Source of the DNA: Candidatus Cloacimonetes bacterium 4572_55
Lineage (GTDB): Bacteria; 4572-55
DNA length: 6,861 nt
Direction: 5' to 3'
NCBI GenBank assembly: GCA_002084765.1
Contig: NBMB01000086.1
Coordinates: forward strand, 1 to 6,861
The position numbers and the translations under genes are program-made. Under the pieces are notes generated by a model. It worked only from the letters and a program-made list of their open reading frames with translations. It did no database searches and was not told the origin of the DNA. Of the stretch, positions 1-5,755 are shown piece by piece. Position 1 is the stretch's first letter, and each line of letters begins with the position of its first letter.

Positions 1-108
1 GTGTAATCTGCGGACTCTTTCTTTATCTGTGTAATCTGCGGACTCTTTCTTTATCTGTGTAATCTGCGGACTCTTTCTTTATCTGTGTAATCTGCGGACT
101 CTTTATCT
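1..108. repeat. 28-bp tandem direct repeat, about 3.9 copies
   Basis: Units begin at 1, 29, 57 and 85. Each starts GTGTAATCTGCGGACTCTTT and ends CTTTATCT. The first three are identical full 28-mers; the fourth is 24 bp because one CTTT of the CTTTCTTT stretch is missing. The array may extend left of the window. Its last base (108) is part of the complement of the MCP TGA stop, so the array abuts the coding end exactly. The unit length is not a multiple of three, there are no spacers and no hairpin or T-run typical of an intrinsic terminator is visible. A 15-nt relative of the core (TCTGTGAAATCTGCG) lies on the minus strand at 5565-5579, so the core may be a dispersed genomic element. Function unknown. 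Confidence 0.95.
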
Positions 109-1934
109 CAATCGATATTAAATTTCCGAACTAATTCGCGAAGTTTTTCAGCGACGTCCGCCAATTGCAGGCTGGAACTTGCCATCTGTTCCATAGACGA
201 TCGCTGTTCTTCGACTGTTGCCGCGACCTCCTCAGCGTTGGACGCGTTGGATTCCGCTATTGATGCCACGGACTCGATACGGGCGATCAGATTTTGCACC
301 TGCTCTTGCTGAGATTCGGCGGCGGTTGTGATCGACTGCACAGTCTGGGAGGCTGAGGCAATTTCTCTGATGATCTGTTGCAACGCGCCCGAGGATTCAT
401 TAATTGTCATCCGCCCGTCAGCGACAGCACTTTCTACGGAATGTGATTGTTCAACTGCGCGTTGGGTGCTCATCTGAATTTTTTTGACCAGCGCGCTGAT
501 CTCTCTCAGAGAGATGTCGGTCTGGCCCGCCAATTTCCGCACCTCGTCAGCGACAACAGAAAAGCCTCGTCCAGCGTCTCCGGCGCGAGCCGCTTCAATT
601 GCGGCGTTTAAAGATAGCAGATTTGTTTGACGGCTAATATCTGCGATTACCTCGACAATGGTATTAATCTGTTTTGACTTATTGCCCAGATCGTTAATCA
701 CCTTTGCGATTTTATCCGTGACGTTCGATATAGAATTGATGCTTGTCAATGCTTTCTCAGAGGAATCTTGACCGGCCTTCGCCGACAGATTGGCATTATG
801 AGAGGTCTGTTCAGCAAGTTGGGAGCTAATCGCCACGCTATCGGCAGCGGTTGCCACCTGTTCTGAGTTGTTCAAGACGCCGGTGATATCTTCTGATTGC
901 CTTGTGGCACCTCTCGCGATTTCATGTACTGTCGCGGATAGTTCCTGGGTGCTAGCGGTGATCTCCTCCGCAGCGGCTGACAGCTCCTCGGAGGTGGCGG
1001 CGACTTCATCAGCATTTTGCAAAACCGTTCGGAATGTCTCCCGAATTTCTGCCAGCATTTCGTTAAAACTGTCGATCAGAGTTTTTACCTCGTCCCTGCT
1101 GGTTATATTGACACGCACACTCAGATTGCCATTCTGAGCCTTTTTCATCGCCTCTGCCACGATCGTAATTGGAGTGGAAATCTGCTTGGCGACAAAATCT
1201 GCAAAAAAGTAGCTGACCAAAGTCAGAAAAAGAAAAATAATGGAAATATATAATAACAATCGGTTGATTATTGAGTGGATAGAATCCTGCTTCAAACCAA
1301 TATGCACCATTCCGGTTAATTGACCGTTTTCCGAAAAAGAGCCGTCCCCAACGGGATTCTCATCTTCCATAAACAGATCCGGTTCGCCATAAATGTCGTC
1401 AATACTTTCTATATCTTTTGAATCGGAAAAATATGAGGGAGCTGAAAAATGGTAGATTTCGATTTGATTCCATTTTTCATATCTTTGCGAAAAAGGAGAT
1501 TTTCTTTCACCTGATTCAAGCCACTGATAGGGATTCTTTAGAACACGATCGTTAGTAAAGCCTTTAGTGGCGTTCGGCGATTGATCCAGAATGGTCACTG
1601 CTCCTGTCTCAATATCATATTTCTCAAAAATAATATAAGCGACGTCTGAGTATTTGCTAAAACGTTTCCGGGTCTCGCCCAATTCACCAAACGGGTCGCT
1701 TGTATAGATGTTATACGCGGCTGAGTTTCTCAAAGCCTTTACAAAATCCAGCCCCTTCTCTTCGAGATTGGTATGAAGGGCGTGATAAAGGAGCCACAAG
1801 AAAACAATCGCCGAAATTGCCACTGCTCCAATGACAATGGCTGAAATGTAATAAGAGAAGCGGCGTCTCAGACTTTTGACCTTTAAAAAAGTAAAAGACC
1901 CAGCGAATTTCGTTATTTTCGAAGAATCAATCAT
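108..1934 (-). CDS. Methyl-accepting chemotaxis protein (HAMP plus MCP signalling domain)
   Basis: Inner-membrane chemoreceptor of 608 aa that would control CheA/CheW kinase activity. Visible layout: a basic N-terminus (KVKSLRRR), TM1 about residues 31-52, a periplasmic region about 53-222, TM2 about 225-247, HAMP about 248-300 (P255, DEV at 281, SFNEM at 289), then a long cytoplasmic coiled coil about 305-600. The hairpin tip is nearly canonical: [18 protein letters not shown] (436-453) followed by [15 protein letters not shown]. Likely methylation segments are [10 protein letters not shown] (319-328) and [13 protein letters not shown] (565-577). The bundle is longer than in E. coli Tsr, perhaps the 40H/44H class by length. 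It ends LVRKFNID, with no NWETF-like CheR/CheB tether. The ATG at 1934 is supported by AAGGTG at 1944-1949, 9 nt upstream. The gene lies 27 bp after the ABC_sub_bind gene, suggesting co-transcription. The periplasmic domain family is not recognised. The sensor half is visibly more AT-rich than the signalling half. Confidence 0.96.
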   Translation of the reverse strand: MIDSSKITKFAGSFTFLKVKSLRRRFSYYISAIVIGAVAISAIVFLWLLYHALHTNLEEKGLDFVKALRNSAAYNIYTSDPFGELGETRKRFSKYSDVAYIIFEKYDIETGAVTILDQSPNATKGFTNDRVLKNPYQWLESGERKSPFSQRYEKWNQIEIYHFSAPSYFSDSKDIESIDDIYGEPDLFMEDENPVGDGSFSENGQLTGMVHIGLKQDSIHSIINRLLLYISIIFLFLTLVSYFFADFVAKQISTPITIVAEAMKKAQNGNLSVRVNITSRDEVKTLIDSFNEMLAEIRETFRTVLQNADEVAATSEELSAAAEEITASTQELSATVHEIARGATRQSEDITGVLNNSEQVATAADSVAISSQLAEQTSHNANLSAKAGQDSSEKALTSINSISNVTDKIAKVINDLGNKSKQINTIVEVIADISRQTNLLSLNAAIEAARAGDAGRGFSVVADEVRKLAGQTDISLREISALVKKIQMSTQRAVEQSHSVESAVADGRMTINESSGALQQIIREIASASQTVQSITTAAESQQEQVQNLIARIESVASIAESNASNAEEVAATVEEQRSSMEQMASSSLQLADVAEKLRELVRKFNID

Positions 1935-1961
1935 TTCGGCGGCACCTTGTTTTGAAATTGA

Positions 1962-2918
1962 TCACTTTGATATTGATTGCCCTGTTTGTATAACTTCAAC
2001 GGGGATTTTTATACTTAATTTACCAGCGGCCTCGCTATTATAAACCACTTTGAATTTATTTGGAGATTCAATCGGAATATCGACGGGTCCCAAGCCATCA
2101 ACCACACCGGCGCACATACGGGCGGCTTGTTGCCCGGCTTCATAAGAATCGATCGAGACACAATAAAGAGCACCAGCTTTGACATAATTTGCGGCAATAC
2201 CAACGATAGGAATATTCTTCTTTATCCAAAAAAGCATGATCTGTTTGCGAGAGTTTCTCTCCAATATGGTCGGGTCTGCGACAATCCAAAAGACATCAAT
2301 ATTATTTTCTATCTGTTTTAATGCGGTTGGAACATTCCGACTCGACTCCACATCAATCCCGACGACTTCCAATCCCCGACTATTCGCTTTTTCGGTCAAT
2401 TCTGTAATGAATTCATGCGAATGATTGTTATTATATAGAACTCCGATCCGCTTTGCCTCGGGTAACATCTGTTGAAAATGGTTCAATTCCTGTTCAATAG
2501 GAATATCGGCAGTTACGCCAGTAATCGTAGCTGTGGGCTGTCCTTCCTGATCAAGAATTTTGTTGGAATATGGCTCATAAGCCATAACAAAAACAATCTT
2601 TTGATTTGGGGCTTGTTCTTTAATCAGCTTAGTTACTTTTGTGCCGATGGTCAAAATTACGTCTGGATTACCGCTTAATAATGTGGATAAGGAACCCTTA
2701 AACGTCGAAATATCCTTTATGTCAGTCTGTAAATCTGTCCCATATTGGGAGAAATAATCCGTAATTCCAGAGACAGCCCTGTCATAATCGGACATGGCTC
2801 CTCTTTTCAAAACCAAAATATTATTGGCATGAGACGAAATGGGAACCATAAAAAGCAAAAGTAGAATGTGTAGAAGCCGTCTCATACTCATCCGAAAAAA
2901 ATCCATTAAAAACATCAT
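1962..2918 (-). CDS. ABC_sub_bind family periplasmic substrate-binding protein
   Basis: Periplasmic two-lobed binding protein of 318 aa, resembling the ABC_sub_bind (PF04392) family, to which TrpX-like proteins also belong. A signal peptide is clear: basic MRR at 12-14, hydrophobic core LLHILLLLFMV, probable cleavage SHA|NN after residue 31. Family-like stretches are PDVILTIGTKVT (85-96), TITGVTADIP (131-140), KRIGVLYNNN (156-165), DVFWIVADPTIL (208-219), IPIVGIAANYVKAGAL (236-251), YEAGQQAA (259-266) and a C-terminal FKVVYNSEAAGKLSIKIP. GGAGGGT (2924-2930) supports the ATG at 2918 or at 2915. Starting at Met10 or Met12 would give a more ordinary signal peptide but lies far from the Shine-Dalgarno. 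No lipobox is seen. No permease or ATPase gene accompanies it; the next gene is an MCP 27 bp downstream and a TonB receptor lies upstream. A sensory role as co-receptor is therefore inferred; the ligand is unknown. Confidence 0.93.
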   Translation of the reverse strand: MMFLMDFFRMSMRRLLHILLLLFMVPISSHANNILVLKRGAMSDYDRAVSGITDYFSQYGTDLQTDIKDISTFKGSLSTLLSGNPDVILTIGTKVTKLIKEQAPNQKIVFVMAYEPYSNKILDQEGQPTATITGVTADIPIEQELNHFQQMLPEAKRIGVLYNNNHSHEFITELTEKANSRGLEVVGIDVESSRNVPTALKQIENNIDVFWIVADPTILERNSRKQIMLFWIKKNIPIVGIAANYVKAGALYCVSIDSYEAGQQAARMCAGVVDGLGPVDIPIESPNKFKVVYNSEAAGKLSIKIPVEVIQTGQSISK

Positions 2919-2973
2919 TTAAGACCCTCCGCGAAATGTAACTCTACGTTCTTAATACACTTGGTAGGCGTGT

Positions 2974-2998
2974 AAAAAAAACGGATGCGTATCCATTT
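2974..2998 (-). terminator. Intrinsic-terminator-like hairpin in the leader (candidate attenuator)
   Basis: On the minus strand AAATGGAT (2998-2991) pairs with ATCCGTTT (2986-2979) across the loop ACGC, giving 8 pairs of which one is G-U. It is followed directly by five more T residues (2978-2974). It lies 55 nt upstream of the binding-protein start codon, inside the predicted leader, so it would work as an attenuator rather than an operon-end terminator. It could instead be the terminator for read-through from the receptor gene, but no clear promoter follows it before 2918. The stem is only moderately stable because it has just three G-C pairs or fewer. Confidence 0.5.
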
Positions 2999-3030
2999 CT
3001 TTCTTCGTTATTTCCCAAAAATATACCTTT

Positions 3031-3078
3031 ATTGATTCGTATATTGATTCGTATATTGATTCGTATATGGATTCGTAC
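3031..3078. repeat. 12-bp tandem repeat, four copies
   Basis: ATTGATTCGTAT occurs exactly at 3031-3042, 3043-3054 and 3055-3066. A fourth copy, ATGGATTCGTAC, at 3067-3078 carries two changes. The final change creates the palindrome that follows. A reverse-oriented core, ATACGAAT, occurs at 3219-3226 inside the spacer of an alternative promoter. The repeat could be a set of protein-binding half-sites or an RNA structural element; both are inference. Confidence 0.95.
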
Positions 3079-3082
3079 GAAT
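3071..3082. promoter_or_regulatory. Perfect 12-bp palindrome, candidate operator
   Basis: ATTCGTACGAAT is a perfect inverted repeat formed where the last 12-bp repeat copy meets GAAT. Its half is the same ATTCGTA core found in the three preceding copies and, inverted, at 3219-3226. A dimeric regulator binding the palindrome and adjacent half-sites is possible. The site lies about 50 bp downstream of the predicted -10 box, so it would act as a roadblock or through RNA rather than by covering the promoter. Confidence 0.4.
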
Positions 3083-3127
3083 TATTAAAACGAAGAAGTA
3101 TAAATTATTCCAGGCAACAATTTTTTA

Positions 3128-3156
3128 AAGATAGAGAACACAATACTTTTTGTCAA
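3128..3156 (-). promoter_or_regulatory. Predicted sigma70-type promoter for the binding-protein/MCP operon
   Basis: Read on the minus strand, -35 TTGACA (3156-3151, perfect consensus) is followed by a 17-bp spacer and -10 TATCTT (3133-3128, four of six). The -10 sequence and spacer length are the same as in the promoter predicted for the neighbouring receptor gene. Transcription would start near 3121. Confidence 0.6.
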
Positions 3157-3200
3157 GAAAATCCGTGCATTGACCAAGAACTTAATTGAAAATGCTTTCG

Positions 3201-3220
3201 TAACCTATTTCATAACCTAT
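3201..3220. repeat. 8-bp direct repeat TAACCTAT, 12-bp period
   Basis: TAACCTAT occurs at 3201-3208 and 3213-3220, so starts are 12 bp apart, close to one helical turn. It overlaps the -10 and spacer of the alternative minus-strand promoter and touches the inverted ATACGAAT core at 3219-3226. Two same-face sites suit binding by a regulator; no regulator is identified. Confidence 0.5.
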
Positions 3221-3236
3221 ACGAATATCTCGTCAA
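3209..3236 (-). promoter_or_regulatory. Alternative upstream promoter (weaker)
   Basis: On the minus strand TTGACG (3236-3231), a 16-bp spacer and TATGAA (3214-3209) form a second possible promoter for the same operon. The spacer contains ATTCGTAT, the core of the 12-bp repeats, and the -10 overlaps the TAACCTAT direct repeat, so it would be the more obviously regulated of the two. It matches consensus less well than the site at 3128-3156. Confidence 0.3.
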
Positions 3237-3311
3237 GAACGTTCATTTGCGGTTTGTCGTTTTAATTTTCTGTAATTTTATTACTCAGGTAAAAACATAT
3301 AGATTTATAAA

Positions 3312-5540
3312 CTATTTAGCACGTTTTAAAACAATACCACCTATAAACCGACGAGGGTTTTGGGGGGATCCGTCAAAATTCTTATCTGTGAACGCGCCCC
3401 AGTTGTTATTATAATATCGATTATCGGTTATATTTTCCACATTGACAAACAAAGAAACGCCTTTTAAGATATGCGCGTCATGGAAAGCATAATGAAGAGA
3501 CATGTCTAAAAGCGCATAACCGTCAGTTGTTTTTCGTGTCTTACCGTTGTCTTCCAGAACAGCACTGCGCTGCGCGCCAACAACAGTCAGGCGCGGCGAA
3601 AACGTCAGGTTTTTCCAAAAAATTTCTCCTCCAGTGTGAGCCTGAATAGGCGCGATATCCTCAATTTCTATTTTTTCGTCCATCTGATCAATCTCGCCAT
3701 CAACATAACTCATTGAGGCATAGAGGGCTATTTTATTGCCATCGCCAAATTTTTCTTTGTAATTTATCCGAAGAGTTCCGCCATAATTGATCTGCTCCCC
3801 TTTATTTATGGCTATTTCAATATAGCCGACCGAGTAGCCTTTGTATGAGTGATTATATAATTGGGTATGACCGTCGTCGGACGCGGACGCGTGCAAATCT
3901 TTCAGAACCGAATAATAGGCAGTCAAAGAAGCGGAAAAATTTGAGTCGATTGTCTGATGGATTCCGATTTCGCTCATAGACAACTCTTCCGGCTTTAAAT
4001 CCGGGTTTGGCAAATGCCAGAAACTGGATTCGTAGGTTTGGAGGCTGTCATTGTACGAAAAGGATCCATAATGTGAAAATGCCGCATGGGGGGATGGAGC
4101 GAGAAATGCCGTGCCATAGAGCACTTTTATATTTGTGCTTTCCGTTGGATTCCAAATAGCCCCAACTCGGGGATTAACCGTCTCTTTGAATCGGGAATTA
4201 TAGTCGTATCGAATGCCGCCGGTCACAGATAAAGAGGGAATCGGATAATATTGAGCCTGAACAAAACCCCCGATATTCGTATATCTCACCGTAAAAAAAT
4301 CCGCGGGAATGTCCGTCCCTGCAATAGCACTCGCAATCGCCCTGTTCTCATCAACTGGATAAGCTAAGTCCGCGCCTTTCGGGACAGAATAAAAACTTTC
4401 GTATGTTATGCCGCTGGTGATCCGAAAATTGTCGGCGACATCATGGGAGAGCTGTTGGCTTATTTTTGTCATGGAGCCAAAGGCATATTTATAAGCCAAC
4501 TCCATATCGACATAGACATTGCGAAAACCGGATTCCGGATCCAAGTTATACCGACTTGCTTGAATACTTGTGACGCTGTTCATGTTCCAAATATCTGTCG
4601 TATATGTGGCACTTGCCATCGAGATTGTCTGAGCCCAAAACGCGTCGCTATTATAAACAGCATTATGAGGCGTGTAACCTGTGGCATTCGGAACTTTTGA
4701 AAAAGTTCGGAAAAGTGAAAATTTGAATTTTTCAGCTTGGAGTTTGGCATAAAACGTATACGCTCTTATCGGAATATCATAGTCGGGAGAAACGGGTCTT
4801 TCCGGGGTGCGTTCCCCAAAAATAGTGTGAAATGTCCCGGTTTGAAGTGACTCAATGCCTTCAAAATCATCTGGATAATATTCACTCAGGTCCGGCTGTT
4901 TATCATAGAAATATTGCCCGCTGATAAGCAGACTGGCTTTGTCAGAAATTTCAATATTATAGACGCCTGATCCGTGATAGAGACCAAAGCTGCCAAAAGC
5001 TGATGATGTTTCAATTCCATTAATATCCTTTTTATCTTTGCTAATAATATTTATCACGCCGGAAAAAGCATCGGCACCATATAAAGCAGAAGCAGGACCA
5101 TAAATTATTTCAATTCGTTTGGCAAAGTGGACAGGATAATTCTCCAGTATTGCCATGGGGTCGCCTGTCGGGGAGGATATGCGATCCCCATCCAGAAGAA
5201 TCGTCATTTTCTCCAACCCCTGCACTCCGCGCACAGAAAAACCGTTCAATATTTGTGATTCAAACGCGATATCGACTTTTATGTCCGGCAAATCCTGCAG
5301 CACATCTGTTAAGGATCGGTAGCAGCGAGCTTGAATCTGTTCCCCAGTGACGACAATAGCTGTTGCCGGTGCCTCGGAAATCTTTTGCTCGTGCAGAGTG
5401 GCAGTGATGATAATGAGTTCCGCTTCGTCTAATAGCTTGTCTAATAGATCTAAGTCTGTCAGAAATTCTTCGGCATAAACCGTTATTGCCGAACATATTA
5501 AAATCATTATGAGCGACAAAAATATATGTAAATTTTTCAT
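3312..5540 (-). CDS. TonB-dependent outer-membrane receptor
   Basis: Outer-membrane ligand-gated channel of 742 aa that would import or bind a large or scarce ligand using TonB energy. A signal peptide spans residues 1-23 (VYA|EE). A TonB-box-like segment ELIIITATL lies at 41-49. The plug domain is about 53-168, with APATAIVVTGEQI (58-69), FSVRGVQGLEKMTILLDGDR (101-120) and YGPASALYGADAFSGVINII (147-166). The rest is a beta barrel with alternating aromatic strands, including the conserved NPDLKPEE (512-519) and late-barrel NVENITDNRYYN (700-711). It ends GIVLKRAK, lacking the usual terminal aromatic residue. AGGAG (5549-5553), 8 nt upstream, supports the start at 5540. The acidic DLDLLDKLLDEAE segment after the signal peptide is typical of a subset of these receptors. 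Substrate cannot be read from sequence: iron chelates, haem, cobalamin or other ligands remain possible. The neighbouring binding protein and MCP suggest an uptake-sensing locus. Confidence 0.95.
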   Translation of the reverse strand: MKNLHIFLSLIMILICSAITVYAEEFLTDLDLLDKLLDEAELIIITATLHEQKISEAPATAIVVTGEQIQARCYRSLTDVLQDLPDIKVDIAFESQILNGFSVRGVQGLEKMTILLDGDRISSPTGDPMAILENYPVHFAKRIEIIYGPASALYGADAFSGVINIISKDKKDINGIETSSAFGSFGLYHGSGVYNIEISDKASLLISGQYFYDKQPDLSEYYPDDFEGIESLQTGTFHTIFGERTPERPVSPDYDIPIRAYTFYAKLQAEKFKFSLFRTFSKVPNATGYTPHNAVYNSDAFWAQTISMASATYTTDIWNMNSVTSIQASRYNLDPESGFRNVYVDMELAYKYAFGSMTKISQQLSHDVADNFRITSGITYESFYSVPKGADLAYPVDENRAIASAIAGTDIPADFFTVRYTNIGGFVQAQYYPIPSLSVTGGIRYDYNSRFKETVNPRVGAIWNPTESTNIKVLYGTAFLAPSPHAAFSHYGSFSYNDSLQTYESSFWHLPNPDLKPEELSMSEIGIHQTIDSNFSASLTAYYSVLKDLHASASDDGHTQLYNHSYKGYSVGYIEIAINKGEQINYGGTLRINYKEKFGDGNKIALYASMSYVDGEIDQMDEKIEIEDIAPIQAHTGGEIFWKNLTFSPRLTVVGAQRSAVLEDNGKTRKTTDGYALLDMSLHYAFHDAHILKGVSLFVNVENITDNRYYNNNWGAFTDKNFDGSPQNPRRFIGGIVLKRAK

Positions 5541-5564
5541 GCGGTAGACTCCTTTCTAATTGCT

Positions 5565-5579
5565 CGCAGATTTCACAGA
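5565..5579 (-). repeat. Dispersed copy of the left-end repeat core in the receptor leader
   Basis: The minus strand reads TCTGTGAAATCTGCG, which differs from the core of the 28-bp repeat (TCTGTGTAATCTGCG) at one of 15 positions. It falls in the predicted short 5' leader of the TonB receptor, just upstream of its Shine-Dalgarno. Chance is possible, but the match suggests a dispersed repeat. Confidence 0.5.
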
Positions 5580-5595
5580 CTAAAAATATCTCACA

Positions 5596-5624
5596 AAGAT
5601 ACGGTATAAAGGGTTTTTTGTAAA
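5596..5624 (-). promoter_or_regulatory. Predicted promoter of the TonB receptor gene
   Basis: On the minus strand TTTACA (5624-5619), a 17-bp spacer and TATCTT (5601-5596) form a sigma70-like promoter, giving a leader of about 50 nt before the start at 5540. The -10 and spacing equal those of the binding-protein operon promoter, consistent with joint expression. No Fur-box-like palindrome or cobalamin riboswitch was seen. Confidence 0.5.
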
Positions 5625-5652
5625 GTAGAAATACCAAAAAACTCGAAAAGTC

Positions 5653-5681
5653 TTGACGTTTTCCAATTTTTTGAATATGTT
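5653..5681 (+). promoter_or_regulatory. Predicted promoter of the surface-protein gene
   Basis: TTGACG (5653-5658), a 17-bp spacer and TATGTT (5676-5681) form a sigma70-like promoter divergent from the receptor promoter; the two -35 boxes are 28 bp apart. Transcription would begin near 5688, leaving a leader of roughly 68 nt. Confidence 0.5.
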
Positions 5682-5689
5682 TTTAGTAA

Positions 5690-5714
5690 GATCTTAAGGA
5701 TAATCCCTAAGGTC
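5690..5714 (+). other. Stem-loop at the predicted 5' end of the surface-protein mRNA
   Basis: GATCTTAAGGA (5690-5700) and TCCCTAAGGTC (5704-5714) can pair around the loop TAA: 11 positions with one A-C mismatch and one G-U pair. It begins about at the predicted transcription start and is not followed by a T-run, so it is not a terminator. A 5' hairpin may protect the mRNA from decay or be a DNA operator. Function is inferred. Confidence 0.45.
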
Positions 5715-5755
5715 TGAGCCAATCTAAACAGTTACTTAACCAATAAGGAGAAAAT

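Larger units (their letters stand above)
3001..3097 (-). other. Inverted repeat enclosing the 12-bp repeat array (possible P1-like stem)
   Basis: TTCTTCGTT at 3001-3009 is the exact reverse complement of AACGAAGAA at 3089-3097, separated by 79 bp. In the minus-strand RNA these would form a 9-bp stem closing a domain that contains the palindrome and the repeats. An internal GGTATAT segment (complement of 3020-3026) can pair over six bases, ATATAC with GTATAT, with any one of three repeat copies, giving mutually exclusive alternatives. The 3' arm ends 2 nt before the terminator-like hairpin. This is seen in the sequence; folding in vivo is inference. Confidence 0.45.
2919..3121 (-). other. Long structured 5' leader of the binding-protein/MCP operon
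   Basis: If transcription starts about 7 nt after the TATCTT -10 box, the mRNA has an untranslated leader of about 200 nt. In transcript order it contains the 5' arm of a 9-bp long-range stem (3097-3089), a palindrome (3082-3071), three exact copies of a 12-nt repeat plus a variant, the 3' arm (3009-3001), a terminator-like hairpin with a U-run (2998-2974), and finally the Shine-Dalgarno GGAGGGT. The order of a folded domain followed at once by a terminator resembles riboswitch or attenuator layouts. No known riboswitch class was recognised by eye. The rest of the 393-bp gap (3122-3311) holds promoters and a short direct repeat. No convincing terminator for the upstream receptor gene is visible in 3122-3311. 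Confidence 0.5.

Noticed and set aside
1-108. CRISPR array
   Set aside because: The 28-bp units are directly adjacent, with no unique spacers, and no cas genes are present.
3258-3290. Terminator after the TonB receptor
   Set aside because: GTAAT/ATTAC can form a 5-bp hairpin but it is AT-only apart from one pair and is followed by A-rich, not T-rich, sequence on the transcribed strand.
5260-5637. 125-codon minus-strand ORF overlapping the receptor start
   Set aside because: It is the shifted-frame shadow of the receptor N-terminus, with no protein-like domain and no suitable Shine-Dalgarno.
5541-5640. Cobalamin riboswitch or Fur box upstream of the TonB receptor
   Set aside because: The leader is only about 50 nt and no conserved B12-box or Fur-type palindrome can be seen.
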